A DNA stretch of 64,000 nt from Desulfuromonadaceae bacterium (GTDB lineage Bacteria > Desulfobacterota > Desulfuromonadia > Geobacterales > Pseudopelobacteraceae). Shown piece by piece: positions 1 through 8,641 of the stretch. The stretch lies in NCBI GenBank assembly GCA_028687585.1, contig JAQTZV010000009.1, positions 1-64,000 on the forward strand, given 5' to 3'. The notes beneath the pieces were generated by a model. It was not told where the DNA came from. It saw only the letters and a list, made by a program, of their open reading frames with translations, and did not search any database. A program made the translations under genes and the position numbers. Each line of letters starts with the position of its first letter. Position 1 is the first letter of the stretch.

Positions 1-122
1 CACAAAAGCACACTTGAACCAATCCGCGTATCGAAACTGATCTGTTGACTGGTCAGGATCTACCAGCGGATTCAACTAACGGGTAGAAACAATTCGGCCA
101 AAACATCAAGGCCGACAGACTC

Positions 123-500
123 CTAGCGTTTTTTTCCATACGTTGTTTTTGAAAAATCACCATTCAGTAATAGTGTACCCGGAGGATCTTTGAAGTACAT
201 CCAAGCGGTATATTGATTCTCGCCTACAATTACTGATATCTCTCTACGTTCATAATGTCGTGGGTGACCTTCCATTTTATCTAATACTGACAGAGTACCA
301 GCATCTATCCCGTACAGTTCCCCAACAATCGGATATCTTGACTCAAAGCTGGTAACGTAAGGATATCCACTGATAAGATACATGGAATAGTTTTCAGCAG
401 TATTCCCGGCACCATAGCAATTGGCATCTTTCAAGAGGTGATGATTGCTATGTTCTGATCGAAGGGTTCCATATACGAATACGAAGTGCATTGACTCCAT
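123..500 (-). CDS. Gamma-glutamylcyclotransferase (AIG2-like) family protein
   Basis: Small single-domain protein of 125 aa. The N-terminus FVFVYGTLR is the YGTL glycine-loop signature of the GGCT/AIG2-like fold. The segment LDKMEGHPRHYER matches the region of the family that carries the general acid/base glutamate. Characterised members cyclise gamma-glutamyl peptides or gamma-glutamylamines to 5-oxoproline; the substrate cannot be read from sequence. An AGGGGG ribosome site lies about 6 nt before the first ATG. A second ATG three codons in (MHFVFVYGTL) is also possible. It is the only gene between the window start and the tRNA and has no operon partner. Length is normal for the family. Confidence 0.8.
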   Translation of the reverse strand: MESMHFVFVYGTLRSEHSNHHLLKDANCYGAGNTAENYSMYLISGYPYVTSFESRYPIVGELYGIDAGTLSVLDKMEGHPRHYERREISVIVGENQYTAWMYFKDPPGTLLLNGDFSKTTYGKKR

Positions 501-983
501 CTATTGCCCCCTATTGGTAACGTTAAGATTACGACCTAAATAACTATACCACTTCAGAGTGTAAGTTAAAGTTTTTGTGAGCTATCTGCAGAAGTATCAG
601 GGTTCCGTGTTATATACCGAATTCAGCCGCTTTGTTGCTATACAGCTCGACATACTTTTATGCAGTGGGCAAAATTGGTGTAAACAAGAGCAGACTGGTT
701 GATCTCATGGGGCACAGCATCAAGAAAATGATCGTTGAGGGGTAGGTACGTATCGCTAGGGTGGTAGATGAACGTCAGAATATTCAACTACCCTGGCAGT
801 GATTCTTTGTCATTGAAAGAGATACTGACAGCATTCCCTGATCGTTATCAGCAAAAGATGGCGATACCAGTAAGCCGGTCGAAATAACAAAAAGCCCCTG
901 CATTCTCCGCCGCTTTTTGTCAAAGCTTTGGTCAAACACAAGGGCTATACGCCGATAACTACTTTAAATAAAAAGCCATTTAA
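501..983. other. Gene-poor gap between the GGCT-like gene and tRNA-Ser
   Basis: No intact gene is visible. The only coding-like signal is a short plus-strand frame at 665-745 that resembles the C-terminal end of a tyrosine recombinase, listed separately. Short palindromic patches occur around 890-950 but none forms a clear terminator. Confidence 0.5.
665..745 (+). pseudogene. Possible fragment of a phage-type integrase
   Basis: The frame reads VGKIGVNKSRLVDLMGHS followed by IKKMIVEG and a stop. The segment R-x-x-D-L-M-G-H-S is reminiscent of the region around the conserved LLGHS box of tyrosine recombinases, which precedes the catalytic tyrosine. Only about 26 codons remain, with no start and no catalytic tyrosine. 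Its position about 240 bp from a tRNA gene fits a decayed island, because tRNA genes are common integration sites. The call rests on a short motif and could be chance. Confidence 0.25.
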
Positions 984-1074
984 TGGCGGAGAGAGAGGGA
1001 TTCGAACCCTCGGTACGCTATTAACGTACACACGCTTTCCAGGCGTGCTCCTTCAACCGCTCGGACATCTCTCC
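984..1074 (-). tRNA. tRNA-Ser(GGA)
   Basis: On the minus strand the acceptor GGAGAGA pairs with TCTCTCC, followed by discriminator G and an encoded CCA. The anticodon loop CCTGGAAAG carries GGA (serine). The T arm has the standard GGTTCGAATCC, and a long variable arm, GTGTACGTTAATAGCGTAC, marks a class II tRNA. The length of 91 nt including CCA is typical of tRNA-Ser. Confidence 0.97.
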
Positions 1075-1159
1075 GTGCAAGCGAACAGGCAATATAATGT
1101 ATGAATTAATTTTTGTCCAGCATTTCGTACGTTCTGCATTTCAAACTTCACGGTCACTT

Positions 1160-3835
1160 TCATAACTTGCTGTTTTTATAAATTTTCTCGCTTCTATTCT
1201 GTTTTGTTAATAAAAGCACCAACGCCACCTCTTCATCCCGGCTGCTCACCTCGCCATTCAGACGCGCCTGCAACAGGCGATCTTTCATGCGCCGGAACAG
1301 CGGTCCCGGTGCCATGCCAAGCTCACGAAGATCCGCTCCATTCAAAACCGGAACTATCGTGCGCAGCCGGGTCAGATAGAGTGACACGAAGCGCCTGACC
1401 TGCTCGCTGCTCGCCCGTGCAGCCAGATATGACAGCATTTCCAGGCTAAGACCGCTGAACCAGGTATGAATCTGGCTGTTTTGCACTTCATCCGCCTGTT
1501 TCAAACGTCGCTTGATGGAGTTTAGTGTTGTAAAGACCAGGTGACGTTGATTGCAGAGGCGCGACGCGAGGCGACCCGGAATTGCCAGACGAATGCAGGC
1601 ATCGTGAAACTCTTGCGGTGTGAGTCCATCACACAATGCAAGAAGATATACCTGCCATGGCTCACATCTCTCATCGAGATACAGTAGTCGCAGCCAGGCC
1701 ATAACCTGTCCGGTTTCCTGCAGCACCCTTTCCGTGGCCGCGACCAGTTTGAGCGCAGTATGAATATACGGGAGGAGCCCAAAAGAAGCCATGCGACCTA
1801 TGGCGGCAATCGGATCTTTTTCACGCATGATCTGTACGAGCTCATTCAGCAGACGCTCCCCGCCAAGCTTTTCAAGAAGATGCATCCGCACCGCGCTGCG
1901 CATCAGGTTTTCGGTATGCGGCGCAATATGAAACCCGAGGCGCTGCTCAAAACGGATTGCCCGAAACACCCGGGTCGGGTCTTCGACGAAGGAGAGGTTG
2001 TGCAGTACCCTGACGACCCGCTCCTGAATATCCTGCTGGCCTCCGAAATGATCGGTCAATTGACCGAAGCGATCATGATTGATGCATATTGCCAGAGTAT
2101 TCACCGTAAAATCGCGACGGTACAGGTCGTGCCGGAGAGACGCCCGTTCAACGGTCGGGAGGACACCGGGAGAATCGTAATATTCCAGACGGGTGCTGGC
2201 CACATCAATCTTTCTGCCATCCGGCAGGACCAGCACTGCAGTACCGAATTTTTTGTGACTGCGCACCCTGCCGCCATGGAGTTCGACAAAGCGTTCCGCA
2301 AAAAAAATGCCATCGCCTTCCACGGTAACATCCATATCCAGATTATCGATTCCCAGAAGCAGATCACGGACAAAACCGCCAACCACATAAACCGCCATTC
2401 CCAGGCCATCACCAATAGCACCCAGCCTCTGAAGGGTTTCACGGATCGCGTCCGGGAAGCGTTTACTAATCAGTCCCGCAACCGAACGGACCCGGGTCGG
2501 AACTTCCAGGGATTCGAGATCATAGAGCGGACCACTCTGTTGACGGCGACTGCCGTAGATATGACGCATCAAATCGGTCCGGGTCACCGCACCTGTCAGT
2601 TGCGTTCCGACAAAAACCGGGACGAAACGGCGGTTACCGGTCACCATGTACGATTGGATTTCTGCCAGCGGGGTATCGGGGGTTGCAGAGAGATATTCAG
2701 TATGCATGAAATCGGTTACCGGCGATTCGCCCAAACCGTGGTGCAGTGCTTTTTCGATGGTCTTGCGAGAGACAACGCCCACCATCACCTTCCCGGACAT
2801 AACCGGCATGGCATTACAGTTATAACGTGTCAGATACTCACGGGCAACGGTAATACTAACCAAGTCGGGCATCGTTTTGACCGGGGTTGACATTATTGTC
2901 CCTGCCGTAACGCTTTCCTTGACCGAGCGCCGCAACAACAGGTCAAGCTGCTCCAACACCTGTTTCAGTGACTGGTTATGCACAACAGCTGAGGCAGCGG
3001 TCGTATGCCCGCCCCCCTGAAAAGCCCGCATGATTTCACCGGCATCAACTTCGGGGGCGTGACTGCGCCCTACCAGATAGACATGATCTTCCATGGCCAC
3101 CGCCAAAAACAGCGCGTCCATATTTTCCATGTCGCGCATCAAATGAGCCAGTGAGGCAATGTCGCCGATATAGTGATGGCAGGAGGCGTGAGCGATTGAA
3201 ATAACCACGCCGTTGATCGTGTTCGCCTTGAGGGTTGTCAGCAGTTGTCGCAAAAGTCCCATCTGCGCTTTTGTCAACTCGGGCGTCAGAGCATCATTGA
3301 CAATATTCAGCCGGGCGCCCTGATCCAGCAACCAACCCGCCACCCGGTAATCATCGGACGTCGTCGATGCAAACAACAGACGCCCCGTATCCTCATGAAT
3401 CCCGAGCAGAATCAGGGTGGCTTCCTCTGCGCTCAATGAAACCTCCTGCGCAAACAACCGGGCAGCGAGCAGCGTTGAGGCAGAACCGCCAACAGCAATG
3501 GTACCGCCGGTCGGACGAATACTTTCATCCGTCAACGGATGATGATCATAGATATCGATTTCCAGGCCGGGGCGCTCCAGGACCTCTGCAAAGCGACCGA
3601 TACGCGAAGCCTGCTGGCAATCAACGATGATCAGGCGGGTGATCAATGCAAGGTCGATCTCTTTGGCACGGGTGAAGTGCGGCAGATACTCAGGATACCG
3701 CTCCACAAACACCCGCACCGCTTTTTCCTGGGAACCGGGGAATGAAAGCAGGGCACCGGGATACAGGCGTAATGCCGCTGTCATGGCACCCAAGCAATCA
3801 AAATCGGCGTTCGTATGGGTAGTGATAACGTCCAT
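1160..3835 (-). CDS. CBS/DHH domain-containing tRNA nucleotidyltransferase (A-adding type)
   Basis: Large fusion of 891 aa. The N-terminal DHH phosphoesterase-like region has HTNADFD with its DxD pair near residues 11-13 and a DHH motif in IYDHHPLTD. A DHHA1-like part with GGGHTTAAS follows. Two CBS repeats occupy roughly residues 315-425. The C-terminal half is a class II nucleotidyltransferase with GGFVRDLLLG and catalytic LDMDV, plus the RRDFTVN motif of the tRNA nucleotidyltransferase/poly(A) polymerase family. Known homologues of this layout in Geobacter-like bacteria add the terminal A of CCA. The start is set at the ATG because AGG lies 5 nt upstream; a GTG two codons earlier is the alternative. 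It is transcribed alone. Confidence 0.88.
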   Translation of the reverse strand: MDVITTHTNADFDCLGAMTAALRLYPGALLSFPGSQEKAVRVFVERYPEYLPHFTRAKEIDLALITRLIIVDCQQASRIGRFAEVLERPGLEIDIYDHHPLTDESIRPTGGTIAVGGSASTLLAARLFAQEVSLSAEEATLILLGIHEDTGRLLFASTTSDDYRVAGWLLDQGARLNIVNDALTPELTKAQMGLLRQLLTTLKANTINGVVISIAHASCHHYIGDIASLAHLMRDMENMDALFLAVAMEDHVYLVGRSHAPEVDAGEIMRAFQGGGHTTAASAVVHNQSLKQVLEQLDLLLRRSVKESVTAGTIMSTPVKTMPDLVSITVAREYLTRYNCNAMPVMSGKVMVGVVSRKTIEKALHHGLGESPVTDFMHTEYLSATPDTPLAEIQSYMVTGNRRFVPVFVGTQLTGAVTRTDLMRHIYGSRRQQSGPLYDLESLEVPTRVRSVAGLISKRFPDAIRETLQRLGAIGDGLGMAVYVVGGFVRDLLLGIDNLDMDVTVEGDGIFFAERFVELHGGRVRSHKKFGTAVLVLPDGRKIDVASTRLEYYDSPGVLPTVERASLRHDLYRRDFTVNTLAICINHDRFGQLTDHFGGQQDIQERVVRVLHNLSFVEDPTRVFRAIRFEQRLGFHIAPHTENLMRSAVRMHLLEKLGGERLLNELVQIMREKDPIAAIGRMASFGLLPYIHTALKLVAATERVLQETGQVMAWLRLLYLDERCEPWQVYLLALCDGLTPQEFHDACIRLAIPGRLASRLCNQRHLVFTTLNSIKRRLKQADEVQNSQIHTWFSGLSLEMLSYLAARASSEQVRRFVSLYLTRLRTIVPVLNGADLRELGMAPGPLFRRMKDRLLQARLNGEVSSRDEEVALVLLLTKQNRSEKIYKNSKL

Positions 3836-3991
3836 GGTCACCTGAAAAATCTGAAAACAAGTACTGAATCTCTCTATACTTACCCTGCCACTCTATTTCA
3901 AATACTCAAAAAAATCACTGGATTATTTACCAGGTTATCAGCAGTTCAGTCTTCACTCTTCCACCTGATGAAGGGCAAATTTGTCCTGATT

Positions 3992-4246
3992 TCAGTCAAT
4001 CAAGCGGTCATATTCGCTATGCGTTCCTATCCAGAACCAGACTACTCCATCCGGGATGGAGACTCCGAGAGCGCGGTAATGAAGGCCGACGCGAACAGAC
4101 CAAAACTGTCCGGTTTGTTTAAAATGAAGCGAAGGGTGTCTGGGGTTCAGTTTCAACAAGGCAAAATTGGCGTCGGCCAGTTGTTGAATTGAGGTTGGAA
4201 GGCGAGAGTAACAAGCCCAGTATCGGGGGGAAGTCTGATGAATCAA
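3992..4246 (-). CDS. RelE/ParE-superfamily toxin
   Basis: Basic protein of 84 aa. The core HPSLHFKQTGQFWSVRVG followed by LHYRALGV and WFWIGTHSEYDRLI is characteristic of a RelE/ParE/HigB-like fold group of mRNA interferases or gyrase poisons. The putative start is TTG, and its last two bases lie inside the TGA stop of the upstream antitoxin (TTGA overlap). This implies translational coupling with low toxin output. The family is recognised by pattern; the target (ribosome or gyrase) is unknown. Confidence 0.72.
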   Translation of the reverse strand: MIHQTSPRYWACYSRLPTSIQQLADANFALLKLNPRHPSLHFKQTGQFWSVRVGLHYRALGVSIPDGVVWFWIGTHSEYDRLID

Positions 4247-4443
4247 AGCGGTTTACATTTGCCGGCGCCATACTGTGCAAGCGCTTCCGCTGCAAGAGAG
4301 TCGAGTTTGCCGCTGCCAATATCTTGTGCAAGGGAATTATCCCAACGCAGTGTGTCAAACTCGTCAAACCAAGAGCGGAATTTACGAAGTTCCTGTTCGG
4401 AAAGGGATGCAACCTGGAATTCTATCCGTTGGAGTGAGGGCAT
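4243..4443 (-). CDS. Putative antitoxin partner of the RelE/ParE-like toxin
   Basis: Protein of 66 aa, first gene of the two-gene operon, overlapping the toxin start. The sequence has an N-terminal helix-forming stretch (LSEQELRKFRSWFDEFD) and a C-terminal segment rich in small residues and lysine. No DNA-binding fold can be assigned with confidence. The call rests on size, order (antitoxin first) and the overlap, which is the usual arrangement of type II toxin-antitoxin modules. Confidence 0.65.
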   Translation of the reverse strand: MPSLQRIEFQVASLSEQELRKFRSWFDEFDTLRWDNSLAQDIGSGKLDSLAAEALAQYGAGKCKPL

Positions 4444-4930
4444 AACAACCTCCTGAAATTAACGATGCTGGTTGACGATAGCACGCTGACAGTCAATTCG
4501 TCAAACGGTAGAAGTACCGCGCCTCCGCCCACACGATCTGAATATTCATCCTCTTTTTCTTATCAGCAGCACCCGCCAGAATCTGTTCGATTTTTTCAAC
4601 CTTCACCCCACCCGCCTACAGATGGGCAAATTAAAACAGTTCTTGTTATAACTGGATTCTCAGTATTTTGTCGAAAAACCATACACAATTAGACCTTACG
4701 TCAGCATAACATTACAACGGACTAACACGTCAAATTACAATAAAACTATAATAATAAGCAGTTAGTTTGTGGAGAGCTTACTCGGCATAAACTGTCGAAG
4801 ATGCTTACATGCCGCTTCTTATGTCGGCGCAAGGCAGACGAAGTAAATAATTACAGCATGTTGTGAATTGGTATATTTTTTGAAAAACACTCACGCATAG
4901 CTGTTAAAATCCATACATTGGAGGTTAAAA
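4444..4930. other. Intergenic gap between toxin-antitoxin pair and PEP-CTERM gene
   Basis: AT-rich and largely featureless. It contains one short minus-strand frame (4493-4606) listed separately. It should hold the leftward promoter of the toxin-antitoxin operon and the rightward promoter of the PEP-CTERM gene, but I could not assign hexamers with confidence. Confidence 0.4.
4493..4606 (-). CDS. Possible small ORF or gene remnant, 37 aa
   Basis: From a GTG the frame reads MKVEKIEQILAGAADKKK and continues to a C-terminus WAEARYFYRLTN. The composition (amphipathic, no rare runs) looks protein-like rather than random. There is no convincing ribosome site. It ends 50 nt before the antitoxin start on the same strand. 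It could be the 3' end of a decayed gene. I do not recognise the family. Confidence 0.25.
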   Translation of the reverse strand: MKVEKIEQILAGAADKKKRMNIQIVWAEARYFYRLTN

Positions 4931-5572
4931 ATGAAAAAGATTTTAGCGTTATTGACAATGGGTGTATTCACTTTGGGCATGGTGACTGTGCCTGAGGCGT
5001 CTTTGATTAGCCAAGATTTGAATGCATCGGGTGATGGACTGCTGACACATGATAGTAGCACAGGACTATCGTGGCTTGACCTTACAGCCACAACGGGAAT
5101 CAGCTATAATGACGTGCTTGCTGGCTCTGGCGGGTATACAACAACTCTTGGTTTTAGATATGCGACAGCACATGAAGTAGGTCAGTTGTTTTTTGATGCC
5201 GGAGTGGTTCAGACAAATTGGGCGTGGGGATACTGGAATTTTGTGAATCCGAATTACGTAGCTAATGCTACACTTGTATCTCTATTAGGTATAACTTATC
5301 CTTTCGATGGTTTATCAACTTATAGCTATGGACTGACTGGAGACAGTTCAGGTTTAGGTTCTCATAATTATGCAATTGTCGGATACAACAACCATGCGGA
5401 TTATCTTGCCCTCCAGACTGCTGGCTCATTTGGCGACACCAGCACATCCCTTTGTATTGGAAGCTTCTTGGTAAAAGATTCAGCACCAGTCCCCGAGCCT
5501 TCCACCTTGCTGCTTCTCTGCGTTGGTCTTGCCGGTTTTGCCAGCTCCAGGAAAAAATTCAAGAAAAGCTGA
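4931..5572 (+). CDS. PEP-CTERM sorting-domain protein
   Basis: Exported protein of 213 aa. It has a signal peptide at about residues 1-23. The C-terminal tripartite tag comprises VPEPSTLLLL, a hydrophobic helix and a basic end (SSRKKFKKS), which is the PEP-CTERM signal processed by an exosortase. The body has GLSWLDLTATTGISYNDV and a later FRYATAHEVGQLF stretch, a pattern common in Geobacter-type PEP-CTERM proteins of unknown function. GGAGG lies 7 nt before the ATG. The gene stands alone, and the exosortase must be elsewhere in the genome. It probably ends at the surface or in exopolysaccharide. Confidence 0.85.
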   Translation: MKKILALLTMGVFTLGMVTVPEASLISQDLNASGDGLLTHDSSTGLSWLDLTATTGISYNDVLAGSGGYTTTLGFRYATAHEVGQLFFDAGVVQTNWAWGYWNFVNPNYVANATLVSLLGITYPFDGLSTYSYGLTGDSSGLGSHNYAIVGYNNHADYLALQTAGSFGDTSTSLCIGSFLVKDSAPVPEPSTLLLLCVGLAGFASSRKKFKKS

Positions 5573-5590
5573 CCGGACAATCCAATAGTT

Positions 5591-5624
5591 AAAAAAGAGG
5601 CAGGGTCCGTAATGGCCCTGCCTC
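5591..5624 (-). terminator. Intrinsic terminator of glgP, possibly bidirectional
   Basis: The arms GAGGCAGGGTCC and GGCCCTGCCTC form a strong GC-rich stem. On the minus strand the stem is followed by TTTTTT, so it best serves glgP. It lies between two convergent genes and may also stop the PEP-CTERM transcript, whose side is less U-rich. Confidence 0.8.
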
Positions 5625-5678
5625 TTCAAATATGTGCGCCTGGCAACCCGGTACCTTTAAAGGAACGAAGTTTAGTTT

Positions 5679-8186
5679 CTAGATTACCTCTCCGATCGGC
5701 ATTGTCTTCAGATGCCAGATTTCCTCGTTATAATTGCAGATTGTCCGGTCGGTAGAGAATTTGCCGCTGCAGGCGGTATTCATGATGCTCATACGGGTCC
5801 AGCGCTCACGGTCCTGATATGCAGTCGCGACGCGTTGCTGAGCATCGACAAAACTGCGGAAATCTGCGGCAACCATCCAGGGATCCTGCGGTGAACAGAT
5901 TGCGTCGATGATCGGAGTAAAGAGACCTGCCTCAAACAGACTGAAGTGGCCGCAGCGGAGCAGATTCATAACCCTCTGCAGATCATCATCATGACTGATC
6001 ACGCCATGCGGGTCATAATTCCAGCGCAACTCGTCCACCTCCGAACTCGTCAAACCGAACATGAAGAAGTTGTCTTCACCAACTTCTTCACGTATCTCGA
6101 TATTGGCACCATCCAGCGTACCGATGGTTATGGCGCCGTTCATCATAAACTTCATATTGCCGGTACCGGACGCCTCCTTACCGGCTGTTGACAGCTGTTC
6201 AGAAAGATCTGTGCCGGGGCAGATAGCCTCCATGGCACTCACGTTGTAATTGAGTGCAAACGCCACTTTCAGCTTGTCACCGACAGCCGGGTCGGCATTG
6301 ACCACGGCGGCAACATTATTAATCAGCTTGATGATCAGTTTTGCCATGGCATACCCGGGCGCCGCTTTTCCGCCGATGAGCACGCAGCGATTACTCCAGC
6401 CGGCAGTGTCACCGCGCTTGATCCGGTCATAAAGATGGATGACATGCAGGACGTTGAGGAGCTGGCGTTTATACTCATGAATCCGTTTGACCTGGACGTC
6501 GAACAGTCCTTCGGGGTTGAAAGTAACATTGCACCTGGCCTGAACAATAGCCGCCAGCCGCGTCTTATTGGCCAGTTTCACCTCGTGCCACCGCTGCCGG
6601 AATTCAGAATCATCTGCGAATTCGGCAATTCTGCTTATCTGCTGCAGATCGGCCACCCAGCCGTCACCGATCTTTTCTGTAAGCAGCTCACTCAAGCCCG
6701 GATTGCTGTACGCTATCCAGCGACGAGGGGTCACCCCATTGGTTTTATTGTTAAACTTGAGCGGCCAGAGTTCATAGAAATCGCGGAACAGCCCCTGAAC
6801 CAGCAGCTGTGAGTGCAGGGCGGCAACTCCGTTGACAGAAAAGCTGCCCACGATGGCCAGATATGCCATCCGTATCTGAGGTGTTCCCCCCTCTTCAATG
6901 ATTGACATACGCCGCATGCGCTCATTATCCCCGGGCCACCGGCAGGAGACTTCCGCCATAAAGCGGGCATTAATCTCCAGTATGATCTCCAGAATCCGGG
7001 GGAGCAACTGGCCGAAAAGCGGCAGAGGCCACTTTTCGAGCGCCTCGGGAAGCAATGTATGATTAGTGTACGCCATCGTCTGACAGGTTATTCCCCATGC
7101 CTGATCCCACCCAATGTCGTGATCATCCATCAGAATCCGCATCAGCTCAGGCACGGCACAACTCGGGTGGGTGTCATTCAACTGGAAACAGTTATTGGCA
7201 GCGAAATCACTGAAATCACCTTTGCGCGACTCCATCCAACGCTCGACAACATCCTGAAGAGTAGCCGAAGCGAGGAAATACTGCTGACGCAACCGGAGTA
7301 CTTTACCGTTTTCGCTGGCATCATTCGGATACAGCACCATCGTGATATTTTCGGCTTCATTCTTGGTGGCAACAGATTCGGCATAGCCTCCGGCATTGAA
7401 TTCACCCAGGTCAAAGGCATCAGTGGCTGCCGATTTCCAGAGCCGCAGGGTGTTAACGGTGCCGTTGCGATAGCCGGGGATCGGTATATCGTATGGCACC
7501 GCCAGGACATCATGGCTGTCGGTCCAGCGGGCCCGGCGCCCACCGGATTCCGTCATGTAATGGCCACTGTGACCGCCGAAACGGACACGCTGGGTGAATT
7601 CGGGGCGTTCCTGCTCCCAGGGATTGCCGTCGCGCAGCCAGTGATCCGGCTCTTCCATCTGGTGACCATCAACGACACGCTGACGGAACATGCCGTATTC
7701 ATAGCGGAGACCATATCCCATTACCGGGAGCTGCAGCGCCGCGCAGCTGTCTAAAAAACAGGCAGCTAAACGTCCAAGACCACCATTGCCGAGGCCGGCA
7801 TCCCGTTCCGCTTCCTCCAGATCCTCCAGTTTGATGCCGAGCCCATGCATCGCTTCCGAAGCGGCATCGGTAATGCCGAGGTTCAGCATGGCATTGCCGA
7901 GAGTCCGCCCCATCAGAAACTCAAGCGAGAGGTAATACCCCCGCTTGCAGTGTGACTCGATGTATGTGTAGCGGGTTTTCTTCCACCGTTCCATCAGACG
8001 GTCACGAACCGTCAGCGCCAGTGCTTTGTAATAATAATTGACCGAATGGCAATATTTGTTCTGGCCGAGGCTATAGGTGAAATAGCGGCGATAATCATAA
8101 GTCAGGCCGGGAGCATCCAGCGGCAGCGGCGGCAGCTCAGTCAAACCGGGGGAATTTATTTTTACACGAATTCTTTTTTGAACCAT
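5679..8186 (-). CDS. glgP: Glycogen/starch/alpha-glucan phosphorylase
   Basis: GT35 phosphorylase of about 835 aa that releases glucose-1-phosphate from alpha-1,4-glucans in the cytoplasm. Family blocks are intact: ESHCKRGYYLSLEFLMGRTL, GLGNGGLGRLAACFLDS, and the pyridoxal-phosphate segment EASGTGNMKFMMNG with Lys679. LDGANIEI near the C-terminus is also present. The start is placed at the ATG at 8186 because AAGGAAG lies 6 nt upstream; an in-frame GTG eight codons earlier has no such site. It is monocistronic and followed by a terminator. A CRISPR mini-array transcribed in the same direction ends 143 bp upstream. Confidence 0.95.
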   Translation of the reverse strand: MVQKRIRVKINSPGLTELPPLPLDAPGLTYDYRRYFTYSLGQNKYCHSVNYYYKALALTVRDRLMERWKKTRYTYIESHCKRGYYLSLEFLMGRTLGNAMLNLGITDAASEAMHGLGIKLEDLEEAERDAGLGNGGLGRLAACFLDSCAALQLPVMGYGLRYEYGMFRQRVVDGHQMEEPDHWLRDGNPWEQERPEFTQRVRFGGHSGHYMTESGGRRARWTDSHDVLAVPYDIPIPGYRNGTVNTLRLWKSAATDAFDLGEFNAGGYAESVATKNEAENITMVLYPNDASENGKVLRLRQQYFLASATLQDVVERWMESRKGDFSDFAANNCFQLNDTHPSCAVPELMRILMDDHDIGWDQAWGITCQTMAYTNHTLLPEALEKWPLPLFGQLLPRILEIILEINARFMAEVSCRWPGDNERMRRMSIIEEGGTPQIRMAYLAIVGSFSVNGVAALHSQLLVQGLFRDFYELWPLKFNNKTNGVTPRRWIAYSNPGLSELLTEKIGDGWVADLQQISRIAEFADDSEFRQRWHEVKLANKTRLAAIVQARCNVTFNPEGLFDVQVKRIHEYKRQLLNVLHVIHLYDRIKRGDTAGWSNRCVLIGGKAAPGYAMAKLIIKLINNVAAVVNADPAVGDKLKVAFALNYNVSAMEAICPGTDLSEQLSTAGKEASGTGNMKFMMNGAITIGTLDGANIEIREEVGEDNFFMFGLTSSEVDELRWNYDPHGVISHDDDLQRVMNLLRCGHFSLFEAGLFTPIIDAICSPQDPWMVAADFRSFVDAQQRVATAYQDRERWTRMSIMNTACSGKFSTDRTICNYNEEIWHLKTMPIGEVI

Positions 8187-8328
8187 TTCCTGCTTCCTTT
8201 TCTGGCGCACTATTAATGGCTGCGCAAGCGGTTTTATTTAAAATCATCACACAATTTTTGCCGGATATCTTACACGTATTTACCGTGAAAGGCAATTTTC
8301 AGCCCACAATTGGCTACATACGTCATAG

Positions 8329-8437
8329 GTTTCAATCCTTGTTCTTATGGATAAGCCCGGAATACTCCGCTACGTGAACTGCTTCTCCTGCTGGGTGGCA
8401 GTTTCAATCCTTGTTCTTATGGATAAGCCCGGAATAC
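8329..8437 (-). CRISPR. Minimal CRISPR array: two repeats, one spacer
   Basis: Two identical 37-bp repeats at 8329-8365 and 8401-8437 flank a single 35-bp spacer (8366-8400). Read on the minus strand the repeat begins GTATTCCGGGCTTATCC and ends GGATTGAAAC, the common 3' end of processed repeats. This gives the orientation and puts the leader on the right, toward the cas genes. An internal CTTAT/ATAAG short palindrome is present. No degenerate further repeats are visible on either side. Confidence 0.93.
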
Positions 8438-8641
8438 CGCTTTTCCCCCGTAATGCAGCATACAGCCTGTAATTAACCCTAATTTTCGACAGCTCGTTTT
8501 CTTGTTATTCACCCTCATTTCACCCCTTTCCCAATGTATTAAATCGCCTGCTTACATTGTTTTTAAATCCGCATCATCCTTTAATTGTTACGTTTTTGCC
8601 TGCTTAACCATAGTCATCCCAATAAAAACAAACCATGCAGC
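8438..8641 (-). promoter_or_regulatory. Probable CRISPR leader
   Basis: AT-rich stretch of about 200 bp between the leader-proximal repeat and the end of cas4, on the side predicted by the repeat orientation. Leaders carry the array promoter and the integration anchor for Cas1-Cas2. No individual promoter hexamers are assigned. Confidence 0.55.

Noticed and set aside
1760..2890. Plus-strand open frame of 376 codons
   Set aside because: It lies wholly opposite the nucleotidyltransferase fusion, has no recognisable domain and a His/Arg/Gln-rich composition typical of antisense frames.
3815..4192. Plus-strand frame of 125 codons
   Set aside because: Overlaps the toxin on the opposite strand; the toxin frame has family motifs and a coupled antitoxin.
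7059..7754. Plus-strand open frame of 231 codons
   Set aside because: Shadow of glgP, whose reading frame is fully conserved on the other strand.
8211..8328. Further degenerate CRISPR repeats left of the array
   Set aside because: No stretch resembling the 37-bp repeat is present; the array has only two units.
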